The position numbers were made by a program, and so were the translations under genes. A stretch of DNA of 64,000 nt from Clonostachys chloroleuca (Eukaryota > Ascomycota > Sordariomycetes > Hypocreales > Bionectriaceae), in assembly GCA_037952775.1 (NCBI GenBank), contig JBANAY010000003.1, positions 20,956,001-21,020,000 on the forward strand. The letters are read 5' to 3'. Under the pieces are notes generated by a model. The model ran no database searches, had not been told where the DNA came from, and was given only the letters and a program-made list of their open reading frames with translations. Positions 22,719-33,362 of the stretch are shown here, piece after piece. Every line of letters starts with the position of its first letter. Position 1 is the first letter of the stretch.

Positions 22719-24387
22719 TTATAGCTTACTCCCCAAATTCACATGCACAGCCTTGATTTGTGAATAAGCCTCCAGTCCGGCCTCTCCAAGTTCTCGACCA
22801 ATTCCACTCTGCTTGACACCTCCAAAAGGCACTCTTGGATCGCAGTCTTGGCTGCTGTTGATCCAGACCATGCCCGCTTCTATTTTCTCAGCAACCCGGT
22901 GTGCCTTCTCGAGGTCAGTCGTGAAAACAGCTGAGCCAAGACCGTATTTGGAGTTATTAGCTAGGGCCAATGCCTCCTCTTCCGTTCCAAAGCGGGAAAT
23001 AGCCACAACAGGACCAAAGATCTCTTCATTGAAAATCCTCATTGAAGGGCTTACGTCCGTGAATACCGTCGGCGCGATGAAGAAGCCTTTCCCATCGGCA
23101 GAAAGGCTCAATCGCTCGCCCCCAGCAGCAACCACGGCGCCTTCTTGCTTCCCAATATCAATGTACTTCAAGATCTGGTTGTACTGTGCCTCGGAAACTT
23201 GAGGGCCCTGATATGTGCTCTCATCCCACTGGTTCCCTACCCGGCTGACAGTCTTCACGGTGTCTATAAACTTCTGAATGAACTTGTCGTAGATAGTGTC
23301 CTGTACAAGGATGCGAGACGTCGCAGTGCAGATCTGGCCTTGGTTAGAAAAGATGCCAAAATGAGACCACTTGACTGCTTGATCAAGATCTGCATCATCA
23401 AAGACGATCAGCGGCGACTTGCCACCTGTTTCAAGCGTGATGTTCTTCAGAGTCTTAGCGGCAGCGCCCATAATATGAGCTGCCGTAGCCGTTGAACCTG
23501 TGAATGCGATCTTATCAACCAAGGGGTGCTCGACCAAAGCAGAGCCAGTCTCTCTCCCCAGTCCGTTGATTACATTAACAACACCCGGGGGAAGCCGGCC
23601 TCCTTTATCAAGCGGGCTAGAACGAGGATACTCAAGGGCGTCTGTTCAGCAGCTTTGATCACGACTGTATTTCCGCAGGCCAGAGCAGGGCCCAGTTTCC
23701 AGGAAGCCATAGAGAGAGGATAGTTCCAAGGGATAATCTGGCCCACAACACCAATAGGCTGACGAATGGTGTACGCAAGCTTGTGCTTGTTTGTGTTGAT
23801 AGTTTGTCCAAATGTTTTGTCTGCCCACCCAGAGTAGTAGCGGATAGTGGTGACAGCCTCGACCACATCACCCTCCAAAGCCTCCTTGTAGGTTTTGCCT
23901 AAATAGAATCTCTGGTCAGCGCCGGAGCATACTTTGGCGCAACAAGTCGTTGTAAACGACAGCTCGATAGGGTCACAAACCATTGTCCCAGGCATCAATA
24001 GTGGCAAAGAGTTCGCCGTTGGCCTCAATCAGATCGGCTAGGCGGGCGATAAGCCGGCCGCGGTCAGTAGCAGGTAGATCAGACCATGAGGGATGGCGCA
24101 AGGCCTTGTGTGCAGCGTTGACCGCCTTGTCAACATCCTGTGCGCTAGCAGCCTGTACAGTTACGATAGGCTTCTCTGTGCTGAAGAAGGGGCGCGACAA
24201 TATCAGGTCAGCCTTTTGGATGAATATAAGATGCTGGTCCCCTTCCCTCGAATGCTACTTACGCAGGGTCTATTGAGGTGATCGTCTGGCCAGAGGATGA
24301 TGCGACGAACTCATTATTGATGAAAAGTCCAGTAGGCTGCTCGTATTTGCGCCCGTTTGGAGCTTGGAGATTTGTGAAAAGGGACAT
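22719..24387 (-). CDS. Aldehyde dehydrogenase (NAD(P)+), probable peroxisomal form; reading frame broken at a G/C run
   Basis: Exons 24387-24263, 24180-23981 and 23898-22719. Intron 1 has donor GTAAGT with a GCTGAC branch site; intron 2 has donor GTTTGT with CGCTGACC. Total 1505 bases, one short of a multiple of three: at the run 23587-23591 (five G on the plus strand) the frame slips between KEAGFP and GVVNVINGLG. With one more base the protein would be 501 residues, normal for the family. Catalytic Cys is in GQICTATS (about 299), the general-base Glu in LETGGKSP, and nucleotide-binding IIPWNYPL and GNTVVIKAAEQTP are intact. It oxidises aldehydes to acids. The C-terminus GSKL is a canonical PTS1, though this family often ends in similar residues. 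Its position beside an amine oxidase suggests it removes amine-derived aldehydes. The break is probably an assembly error because all else is intact. Confidence 0.88.
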
Positions 24388-25259
24388 GGTGGGTTATAAA
24401 TTCGCACTCTGAGATGTTGATAGGAAAGGTAGACACTGATGGAATGAGGACACAAGTAGAAACGAGAAGGGCCTGATATGGGTCGTGAATAATAGACACC
24501 GACTCTCAAGCGAAGAAGGCAGATAAATGGCAATCCAACAATTACCCCACAGCTCCCAACCGACCGGCCATACTAAGTATAAGTAATAATTCTCTCTATG
24601 TCTGGGGAATGGGGTGGATGAACGCGCATGTGACGGACGAGTCAATGTCGTTCAAGTGGCGTTCAATACCAAAACGGAAAGAAATATGCCCCAGCTATGT
24701 TAGTAACTACCCAAGATAGATGCGTCAGATGTCAGTCCCCAGCTGGTGTGATTATTCTTGTACGTAAGCCGGCTCCCGGATCTCTGCAGTTATCATCTCG
24801 CAATTGGGGAGATCTGAGGCTCAACTTTGGTGGCCGCCGGAGTTGCCCGTTGAGCGATAGCGCCGATCGGCCAACAAAAGAGTGGGGCTTACGTTGGTCC
24901 AAAAACTTTCCCGTTTCGGTTACCCCGCTTTCTGGCAAGGGCATCCTTACGTTCACGCCTCCGTTCTACGACCACACCATCATCAAATGGGTGGACTGTC
25001 CCTTGAATGAACTGCATTGGCTTGTGATCTAGCCCTCGGGCATATACTAGAGACATTTCTTATGCGGGGAGGTACTGTCATCAATTTGATTCACTCACTG
25101 CATATGCGTAGGGAGGCATGAACCCGGTCTTGCACACAACTCATACCGGTCACACCAGAAGCCAACATTGTCCACAAGAAATTGCCGGTCCTACTCTTGT
25201 CCCTCCCTCCCTTCAAGCGGAAGCCGTGCTTCATCTAGTGGCTACACCATACCGGCCCT
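24388..25259. other. Intergenic region, promoter of aldehyde dehydrogenase
   Basis: 872 bases between two minus-strand genes. A pyrimidine-rich leader on the minus strand precedes the dehydrogenase ATG. A 111-codon plus-strand open frame (24697-25032) has no domain features and is not called. Confidence 0.4.
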
Positions 25260-26645
25260 CTACAGCACAAGCACGTGGGGACTAAGCTGCGCAAAGAGCT
25301 CCGTCCATGTGAGATCAAGAGATGACTGAGTGGTCCAGATGGAAGTCAAAACCTGCGAAACGGCTTTGACCGAGGCAAACCGCATGTTATCGTATATCAT
25401 GTTCGTCATGCTCAAGACCTCATGTTGAGAATCGGGCGACTGAGCATGAGCACCCGCGACGCAAAGAGGGAAGATGACACAGTGAAGCAGTTTTGATGAC
25501 CGTTCAATCTCCATGATGCAATCTAAACACGACCGGACATGCTGCTGCACGAGGGGGTGAAGAGTGGGTAGTCCACAGATGGCACGATAGAGGAAGATTA
25601 GCGCCGTGTGTTGAAAAGTACGGATCAGCGCAAAGGCATGAACAGCCTCGATATCTCTCTCGCTGAGACATTGAAGCGGTCCTGCTTCAGGCTCTGATGG
25701 CGAATCTGGCATGGGCATCGCAACAGGCGCGTACACTGGGCGGAACGCTTCCTCAAACGAATGGACCTCATCCATGCATAGCGAGGACTGTCCATTGACG
25801 AGGGAATCGTGATAGAAGGCCATGGCAGACATCTCGCGAAGGACAAAGGCGAGCGAGTATCGACCAAGAGGATCACGCCCCCACCAGACAGCCCCCTGAT
25901 CAATGACGTGCCAGGCGGCCGGGGGATATGAAGGCGCAATTCCTTGAAGTAACGCGCTGGTCAGGTCAGCCGAGACGAACTCGGAGAGAAGCATCTGCAA
26001 AGATTCCTGGCTGGTACGCAACACAGGCTCGAGACCGCCCAGCTGGCCGAGAATGGCCAGCACGCCTTTGTGGTGACTTGAGGTTGACGCGACATGGCCC
26101 GCAAGCTCCATGAAGCCGTCATGAAGATGGAGAAGGAGAACTGCGAAAAGGAGAACGTGTGGGAGGCCGGTACTATTATTTCCTTGCGCGCAGCATCCAT
26201 CAACCTCCGAACGGATGGCGGCCAAGCACTCGAGCCGCTTCGTGTTCAACGATCCATCATGATCCTTGCCGTCCTGGAGTAAGCGATGGGAGTCTGCGAG
26301 CACACATGTCGCTAGCAGAACAACACGATGCTGTATAGCAACGGGAAGAGGGGGCGCACAAGGTTCCTCGGACGTTTGAAGTAGAGGCCAGACGCGACCG
26401 TGGAAATAATCCAGGGCGCGCTGCTCTCTGGCACCTAGCCCGTCCCGACCCAGACCAGCAATTTGCATGATACTTGGCACGGTCCGAGCGCTTGGTCTTG
26501 AACTCCACCTGATCAAACGGGTGTTGTAGTCGCAGGTTGCCCCGGCCTGGAGACATCGTTGGCAAACAGGTTTCTCCAGATCGCATCTCACACGTCTCTT
26601 TTTGCAGGGCCAGCAGGAGCCTGCCACAACGCGTATCCTCGCCAT
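25260..26645 (-). CDS. Zn2Cys6 fungal transcription factor
   Basis: Single exon, 461 residues from ATG 26645 (MARIRVVAGSCWPC); upstream codons are open but only offer a non-ATG start. The binuclear zinc cluster at residues 11-38 has canonical spacing C-x2-C-x6-C-x6-C-x2-C-x6-C with basic KKRRVR between the second and third Cys. The rest is an alpha-helical regulatory region of the fungal-specific type (Leu-rich helices, LLFAVLLLHLHDGF), which in relatives senses a ligand or mediates activation. Such factors act in the nucleus on CGG-containing sites, often regulating adjacent pathway genes. Here it lies between an aldehyde dehydrogenase and an APC permease, both on the same strand, so it is the likely local regulator of amine use. 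That role is inference from position only. Confidence 0.9.
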   Translation of the reverse strand: MARIRVVAGSCWPCKKRRVRCDLEKPVCQRCLQAGATCDYNTRLIRWSSRPSARTVPSIMQIAGLGRDGLGAREQRALDYFHGRVWPLLQTSEEPCAPPLPVAIQHRVVLLATCVLADSHRLLQDGKDHDGSLNTKRLECLAAIRSEVDGCCAQGNNSTGLPHVLLFAVLLLHLHDGFMELAGHVASTSSHHKGVLAILGQLGGLEPVLRTSQESLQMLLSEFVSADLTSALLQGIAPSYPPAAWHVIDQGAVWWGRDPLGRYSLAFVLREMSAMAFYHDSLVNGQSSLCMDEVHSFEEAFRPVYAPVAMPMPDSPSEPEAGPLQCLSERDIEAVHAFALIRTFQHTALIFLYRAICGLPTLHPLVQQHVRSCLDCIMEIERSSKLLHCVIFPLCVAGAHAQSPDSQHEVLSMTNMIYDNMRFASVKAVSQVLTSIWTTQSSLDLTWTELFAQLSPHVLVL

Positions 26646-27806
26646 TTGCGCAACCAGCAACGCAAGTTCAACAGTCAATCACTGACTGTTTATCCAAGAT
26701 GTGCAATGTGTGGAGCGAGCGATACTAGCGACGGCAACTGCAAGAGTGTATGCGTTTCAACAGTTCAGCCAAGAAATACAGCTTGAGAGAGTCTGTACCC
26801 TCCATATGTGGCCGGGGCAACCGAGGGGCGTAAGAAGCCTTATACATAACCATCCAGGGGAAAAGGAGCGAGAAGATGAAGAAAGGTAGGAAGCTAGATA
26901 GCGTATTGAATCGTCAACCGTCGTGATGGTCTTTCTGCTGTCGTCCAAGGGCGACAAGCACAGAGTAGGGCCCAGAAAGAGATGGCGAACAAATAGTGAC
27001 TGGTGTTTCTCACCGACGGAGGTCCAGGAGGGGCAACGATCCAGTACACACGCAACCTGTCTGTCGGGCGTGGAGAAAGAATCAGAGATTTGGATTGCGG
27101 GGAACCGGCTGGAGAAGAGGAGCAGGTGAAGTGAGAGAAGCCTGGGGTAATTGATTGATTGATTGATTGATTTGAGAGCCAATGGGTGATATCTGTTACC
27201 CAACAGAAACCAGGCTACGTCAACCACGAGCAAGGTTGCTTAGTTGTCTCCTTGCAGATGTACGTGAACGATCTCGGGAGAGGGATGGAGGGACGAGGGA
27301 GAGTACGAGCCACTTAACCAGGTGCCACCCTCATTCTCGTGCTTATGCGAATGCAGGATAAGCGGATGGGGCAAGGGTCAGGCTGGACCAACCAGCGAAT
27401 CACCCAAGTTCCACGCTATCTCAGTCTAGATTGACCAATAAAGTTGCCTGGTTGGGCATAACGTCGAACATGACTCGGCCAGCTCGGTATTGGCTGCTCA
27501 TAATCAATGCAAGGGAGGCCAGAAATTGCTGGAGGCTGCCACACGGCCCATCGACCAGTTGGGGAAGCCAGAAACGAAGATGCTATGGCCAATGAATGAT
27601 TATAATACTTAGATTTTGATAGAAGCCATATCTACTCTTATCTTACTCCTGTAGGCTGTTGGAAAAAATAGTAATATTACCATGGGTATGCATAGTACCT
27701 AGGAAGCCACCTCCGTTGGCCGAATGCCTTGAGAAGCAGAGAAGAACAAGACAGGGTGCCGCAAAGTAATGTTCAAGTAGTCGCTAGCTGACCCAGCATC
27801 TCCATA
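26646..27806. other. Intergenic region, promoter of the Zn2Cys6 gene
   Basis: 1.16 kb between permease stop and regulator start. Contains a TTGA microsatellite (separate entry). No coding signal; open frames here are short and featureless. Confidence 0.4.
27151..27172 (+). repeat. TTGA tetranucleotide microsatellite
   Basis: About five and a half uninterrupted copies of TTGA in the upstream region of the Zn2Cys6 gene. Confidence 0.85.
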
Positions 27807-29468
27807 TCACTCCTTCAGCTGATCCTTCTCCAGCTTGGTCTCAAACTCCTTTGGCTTTTCACCTTCCCCGCTCGCCACCCCCTGGAGGTGCGACATCTCC
27901 AACTCCCTCGCGTGCATAGCTCGCTCCTCTGCCCCCGCCGTCCGTAGATATGTGCGATTTCCCCGGATAAACCAGAGGGCTACCGCCACAACCAGCATGA
28001 CTCCAAAAACCGCAATGGCATAGTTCATATCGGCAGGGGACGGGTTCATCGCCGAAGGGAAAAAGAAGAATACCGTAGTGACAACGCAGTAGATGACCGA
28101 GATCCAGTTGGCTACCGGCCCAAGCCGGCCCAGGGAGAACTCTCCGCCAGGGGGCAGCTTGTCCCGACCAACAACCAACAGCGCCAGGATGGGCATTCCA
28201 TAGGACACCGTCAAGGCAATGGTAGACACGCTGAGGACGGCCTCCAGCACCGTGTTGGCGAATGTGTAGAGGACGCCGACCAATCCGATGATGGCGCCCT
28301 GGAGCCACAGGGAGCGCACGGGGGCTTTCCAGTAGTGGTCGACATGGCCAAAATAGTCACTCCACAAAAAACCCCCATCCCGTGCAAAGCCCCAGGTCAG
28401 GCGAGAGCCGGTGGTGATGATATTGGCAGCCTGGCCCAATCCATTGAAGATGAAGAGCGAAAGCAAGACTGTTGCGCCGCTAAGTCCCATAGCCTGGTCC
28501 AGCAAATCCATAAAGGGGAGTCCGGTGGAAGGGTCCAGGACGCCATCGAGGTCTTGGATACAGAACAGACAGACAACCATGAAGATGAAGCCAGAGATGG
28601 CGCCTGCGGTCACGGAGAGCCATAGGACACGAGGCACGTTCTTTCTGGGGGCGGGAATCTCCTCGGCCATGTGAACTGCCGCGTCGAATGCAGTCAGACC
28701 ATATGCCGCCTGGACCAGGCCCAAGAACCATGTGACCCCGTCATTCCACTCGGTCTGGTTGAGCCAAGTGCCAAACACAAAAGAAGCAGGTTGATATGCG
28801 AGGCCTTCCCTGATGCCTACCGAGATGAGGAGGCCCAGGCAAAAGACAAAGAAGAGAACGACAAACCATACTCCTACAAAGTTATTGATAAAGGGGAGCA
28901 CTGCGTCGCGGCGGCAGGCAACAACGTTGACGAGAGTGACGAAGGCCGTGAGACCAAGGTAGAGGAGGAAGTTGATCCAGCCGACGCTGGCCTCGGGCCA
29001 GTCTGGAGTATACAAGACCTTCATGCTCAGGATGAAGTTGGTCATGAAAGTGAGCTGAGAGGCAGACAGCGTCCACCACCCAAACGTATTGATCCAAGCA
29101 CACATGTAGGACATGAACCGGCCCCAGCCACCTGGCCACAGGCGCGAGACATAGTAGGCTTGACCGAGAGCGGTCGGCATGCTACTACATAGCTCGCCCA
29201 GAGAGACGGCGACACAAATATTGCAAAATGTGACGAGGATGAGCCCCCATAGAATGGTCACAGGCCCGCCACTCGTCAGACCACTGTTGAGCCCTTGAGC
29301 AAACGTACTCCATGTTCCGAGGACTGTGAAGGCGAGGAAGAACATGCTCCAGGAGCTGAACTTGCGAGTGAGTTCTTGGGAGTGGCCCAGGCCGGCGAGA
29401 TCGTCGGCATCTTGAGCTGCCTGGTCGGTTTCCTTGCGAGGCGATTGCGATTCTCTGTCGGGATCCAT
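27807..29468 (-). CDS. APC-superfamily permease (GABA/choline/amino-acid type)
   Basis: Single exon, 553 residues from ATG 29468 (MDPDRESQSP); upstream codons are open but lack an ATG. About twelve membrane segments are visible, starting with FSSWSMFFLAFTVLGTWSTF. The first helix region and the GGPVTILWG segment resemble fungal Uga4/Hnm1/Bio5-like permeases of the amino acid-polyamine-organocation superfamily. Hydrophilic acidic N-terminal and charged C-terminal tails (about 50 residues each) are typical places for ubiquitin-regulated endocytosis. It probably imports an amine or amino acid across the plasma membrane by proton symport. It is divergent from the copper amine oxidase across a 1.7 kb shared intergenic region and precedes the Zn2Cys6 gene on the same strand. 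The specific substrate (GABA, choline, a polyamine or other amine) is not determined by sequence alone. Confidence 0.9.
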   Translation of the reverse strand: MDPDRESQSPRKETDQAAQDADDLAGLGHSQELTRKFSSWSMFFLAFTVLGTWSTFAQGLNSGLTSGGPVTILWGLILVTFCNICVAVSLGELCSSMPTALGQAYYVSRLWPGGWGRFMSYMCAWINTFGWWTLSASQLTFMTNFILSMKVLYTPDWPEASVGWINFLLYLGLTAFVTLVNVVACRRDAVLPFINNFVGVWFVVLFFVFCLGLLISVGIREGLAYQPASFVFGTWLNQTEWNDGVTWFLGLVQAAYGLTAFDAAVHMAEEIPAPRKNVPRVLWLSVTAGAISGFIFMVVCLFCIQDLDGVLDPSTGLPFMDLLDQAMGLSGATVLLSLFIFNGLGQAANIITTGSRLTWGFARDGGFLWSDYFGHVDHYWKAPVRSLWLQGAIIGLVGVLYTFANTVLEAVLSVSTIALTVSYGMPILALLVVGRDKLPPGGEFSLGRLGPVANWISVIYCVVTTVFFFFPSAMNPSPADMNYAIAVFGVMLVVAVALWFIRGNRTYLRTAGAEERAMHARELEMSHLQGVASGEGEKPKEFETKLEKDQLKE

Positions 29469-31180
29469 TATGGAGAGAAGTGGTCTCAGCGAGGCGTGCT
29501 GGGTCTGTAATGAATATAACAAAGAGGAGGATCGCCCAGGGAATACATTCGCTAAAGAATATGAGGCTGATGGAGGATTAAAAGTTCAAGTGAGTCAACA
29601 CGGCCTTCTGGTCGTTTCCAATGGCTGAGGTCACCCAGAACAGTAGAGGGGCGAAGAGGGCGCAACGACATTCATATATATAGCATACCGACGTACTATG
29701 TAGATCCCTACACGGAAGTTACACGTCTGTTTGAGGGATGGAGTTCTTTTGCAAGACACGAAATTGGGCGCAGACAAGGGTCCAGATAAGGTACCTAACC
29801 AATTACCATGTTACCACAAAACTCTGCTCAGCCTCCGCATGTATCTCTCCATCTGAACGGTGGCGGGCGGTACCTGTTCCATTCCCCTCCCTCCCAGAGG
29901 TCTAGTTTCCTTTAGGTAACTTTCTTTCCCCATTACCGATAAGTACCCTGCATGCGAGGCTGCCTCTGAGGGACACGGCACGGCTCGATCAGAAACACGC
30001 GAGTTGATCAGGGCAGCGGTCACCCGATGAACCACGCTATCAGTGGTGCGACGCATGTTCCTACGCAGACCGGCCAACTTCGCGATTCTCTCTCTCAGAT
30101 CTCCCGTATGTAGGTACATAGCGACCGCCAGCCGGTGCCACCAGGATCGAGCCTAAGGGAGAACGGACTGAAAACCTACCCAAAGGAGCATGGTCGGCCA
30201 ACCATCACCACATAGTGTCTTGGGCGAGCAACAACTCACAGCAGTGATGGACGAAATGAAAGGCAGCGGACAGGGTGAAACTGGGGAACCATTCTCATTA
30301 CGTGATAACTTGACCATCCCCAGACGATTTCCAGCTTGAGTGTCAGCTTCTTTGCGGGGTAGAATGTGACCAGTCGTCGCATTGACTTGCTGCATTCATC
30401 CTGGCCTCGATCGCTTCCGCCACACCGCCGTCGGTCTATGAGGGCGATTCATGGGGCTCGGCTGGAGGGTGGGGGAGAGGCCCTTTATGTTGCCAGATTT
30501 GGATTCGTCGTGTGCCTCTGCCTCTGCCGGTGCCGGCCATCCCGGCTCTTGCTCTGCTGTGCTTGGCTGGCGAGCGAGGCCGTATCGGTTACCGTCGCTC
30601 ACGGTTCGACGACCCAATGCCGTGGCCGGCCAGAGATGATCCCAGCGGCCGCACACCTGACTCTGCCCAAGCCTGCCGGTATGCCTCTGGTTGGTCTGCT
30701 CTGGCGTCCCGCGCACAGGCTCCGCAGGCTGGCTCTCAAACTAGGCAAGTTTCTTGCCTCCTCAACGGCTTATTCAACAGTCGGAGTCTCCTCCCTCTCC
30801 GCCTCTTCTCTCACGGCCACCGCCGCATGACATGGACAGCCAAGATACGGCCCCGGGTGCCACCGCCCATTGGTGTCTAGTCATGCTCAACGCGATTAGA
30901 ATAGGAAAGAAAAAGGGCCGCTCCACCCGCGGCAGCTAGCCATGAGGCTCTATGTAGATGAGGACCAACATATATTTAGCAGCCTCTCTGACTTGATTGC
31001 TTCCCATCTTCCTCTCGTCACAGACACACAATACACAAAGAAACACACACAATACTCATCAGCCCAAGCAACCCGCTCATCGCCTCACTCCATCCACTCT
31101 AGTCCTGCTCTCTCTCTTGTTTCAAGAGACCACCAAAACCTTTTGTATGGCACAGTCTCTAAGCCCAGACAACCCTCACC
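29469..31180. promoter_or_regulatory. Shared divergent promoter region of permease and amine oxidase, with GATA motifs
   Basis: 1.7 kb between divergently transcribed genes. HGATAR words, as used by AreA-type nitrogen regulators, occur at 29784-29790 (AGATAAG), 29937-29942 (CGATAA) and 30303-30308 (TGATAA). GGTACC words occur near 29790 and 29871. A pyrimidine- and CA-rich leader precedes the amine oxidase ATG. Nitrogen-dependent control is a reasonable inference, unproven. Confidence 0.4.
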
Positions 31181-33362
31181 ATGATTGCCGACACCTCGTC
31201 CATAGCCGGATACACCATCTTTCGGGAAGAGCCCAACGACGCCGCTCCCGATCTGTCGAAGCAGCCCTTAGCCCATCCTCTCGGTAAGTTGCGACTTTTG
31301 CTCGCCCCTCCGTCCGGCACAGTGAACAGCGTATTGACACCGACCGTGTTGTAGATCAGCTATCGATTGAAGAGCTTCGCGTCGCTGCCAAGACTATTCG
31401 CGATCATGCTGCTCCCAAGGCTGTCAAGTTCAATTGCCTGACTCTCCGTGAGCCCAAGAAGGCCGACTATGCTGCCTTTCGCAATGGAAGTGGCCCCCGC
31501 CCGGACCGCCGCGCCTTTGCCATCATCCTTGAGTTGGGCTCAGCCAATGTGGCCGAGGTAGTTGTCAACCTCAAGCAGTCAATCGTCGAGAGCTGGAATC
31601 CAGTGTCTGAGGTGGCTCCGACCCTGACCCTCGAGGACCTCGACGTGTGTGAGCAGGTGGCCCTCAAAGACCCCCGTGTCATCCAGGCCTGCAGCGACAT
31701 TGGCATCACCGACATGTCCCTGGTATTCATCGACGCCTGGGCCGTCGGCTTCGATCACCGCTGGGGCATGGAGCGCCGTCTTCAGCAGGGCATCGTCTAC
31801 TTCCGCAACTCCAGGTTCGACAACCAGTATGCGCACCCACTGGATTTTTCAGTCGTCGTCGATACGGAGAAGGAGGAGGTTCTCACCGTTGACATTCGTC
31901 TCGTCAACGGTGAGCGCACCAAGCCGTCGTTCCTCGAGCATAACTATATGCCCGAGTTTATCGGTGACGGCTACAATGACCAGCTTCTAAAGCCCATTGA
32001 CATTACCCAGCCCGAAGGTGTCTCGTTCCAGATGGATGGGAATGAGATTTCTTGGGCCGGCTACAAGATGCACATTGGCTTCAACTACCGTGAGGGTATC
32101 GTCCTCTCCGATGTCCGTGTTCACGATCACCACGAGCAGCGCGAGCGCACTCTCTTCAACCGCATCAGTGTGGTTGAGATGGTTGTGCCCTACGGCAACC
32201 CGGACACGCCGCACCACAGGAAGCATGCCTTTGATGTTGGCGAGTACGGCACTGGTTTGATGACCAACTCTTTGAAGCTTGGATGTGACTGCAAGGGCGT
32301 CATCCATTACATGGATGCTATCATGGCGACCCGATCTGGCGAGCCGGCAATTATCGAAAACGCCATCTGCATTCACGAGGAGGACAATGGCCTGCTTTAC
32401 AAGCATACCGATTACCGCGACGGCACTGTCATCTCGGCCCGTGATAGGAAGCTCATCATCTCCCAGATCATCACGGCAGCCAACTACGAGTATGCCTTCT
32501 ACCACACCTTCACCTTGGACGGGACCTACAAGCTCGAGATGAAGCTGACCGGCATGCTCAACACCTACTGCATGCACCCAAGCGAATCCGCCTCCCCTTC
32601 GGCGCCGAGGTTGCCCCAGCCATCAACGCCCACAACCACCAGCACATCTTCTCTCTGCGCGTCGACCCCGAGATCGACGGCCCCAACAACTCCATCCTGC
32701 AGAGCGACGCCATGCTTGCGGAGGCCCCCCTGGGCTCCGCTGAGAACATGTATGGCAACGGCTTCTACTGCAAGAAGACGCCGCTCCGCACCTCCAAGGA
32801 GGCCGCCGCGAGCTACTGCGCCGAGACGAGCCGCTCCTGGGACATCATCAACCCGGGCAGCCTCAATCCCTCGGCCAAGAAGCCCGTGGCCTACAAGATC
32901 CTCAACCCCAACAGCCCGGCCCTCCTCGCCAAACCTGGAAGCATGGTTTGGAAGCGCGCCGCCTTCGCCCGCAAGGCGCTCTGGGTCACGCCATACAGGG
33001 ACTACGAGCTCTTCCCCGCCGGCGACTACGTCTGCCAGTCCGCGGGAGACCTCGACCACCCCCACAACAAGACCATCGAGGACTGGGTCGCGCGCGACGA
33101 GTCGATTGAGAACACCGACATCGTCTGCTACATCCAGTTCGGCCTCACCCACTTCCCCCGCACCGAGGACTTCCCCATCATGCCGGGGGAGCCCGTGAGT
33201 GTCATGCTGCGGGCCTCCAACTTCTTCGTCAGGAACCCGGCACTCTGGGTGCCGCCCTCGGACGTTGCCGTCGACAAGTCGTCCAAGAACGCCTTCAGCC
33301 AGAAGCAGCAGGTTGGCTCCTGCTGTGCCGGGAAGAAGAGCGACGTGGCGAGCAAACTTTGA
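31181..33362 (+). CDS. Copper amine oxidase (topaquinone), peroxisomal; reading frame broken at a C run
   Basis: Exons 31181-31283 and 31355-33362; 71-base intron with GTAAGT. One further base is needed at the C-run 32594-32597, where the frame changes between TYCMHPSESAS and FGAEVAPAINAHN; with it the protein is 703 residues, the family norm. The oxidised Tyr that becomes topaquinone is in AANYEYAF (about 412). Copper ligands are the HxH in NAHNHQHI (about 460) and a later His in LTHFPRTEDFP. The catalytic Asp region is YMDAIMATRSG. The enzyme converts primary amines, water and O2 to aldehyde, ammonia and H2O2. The C-terminus ASKL is a peroxisomal PTS1, as in fungal and yeast enzymes. The frame change lies upstream of the copper ligands, so as written the enzyme would be inactive; the intact motifs after it argue for a sequence error. 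It forms a set with the permease, regulator and aldehyde dehydrogenase. Confidence 0.92.

Noticed and set aside
24697..25032. 111-codon plus-strand open frame between aldehyde dehydrogenase and regulator
   Set aside because: No homology; overlaps likely promoter of the dehydrogenase.
30366..30880. Overlapping open frames on both strands of about 100-155 codons
   Set aside because: GC-rich promoter DNA with open frames in several registers; composition low-complexity (Arg/Ala/Leu), no motif.
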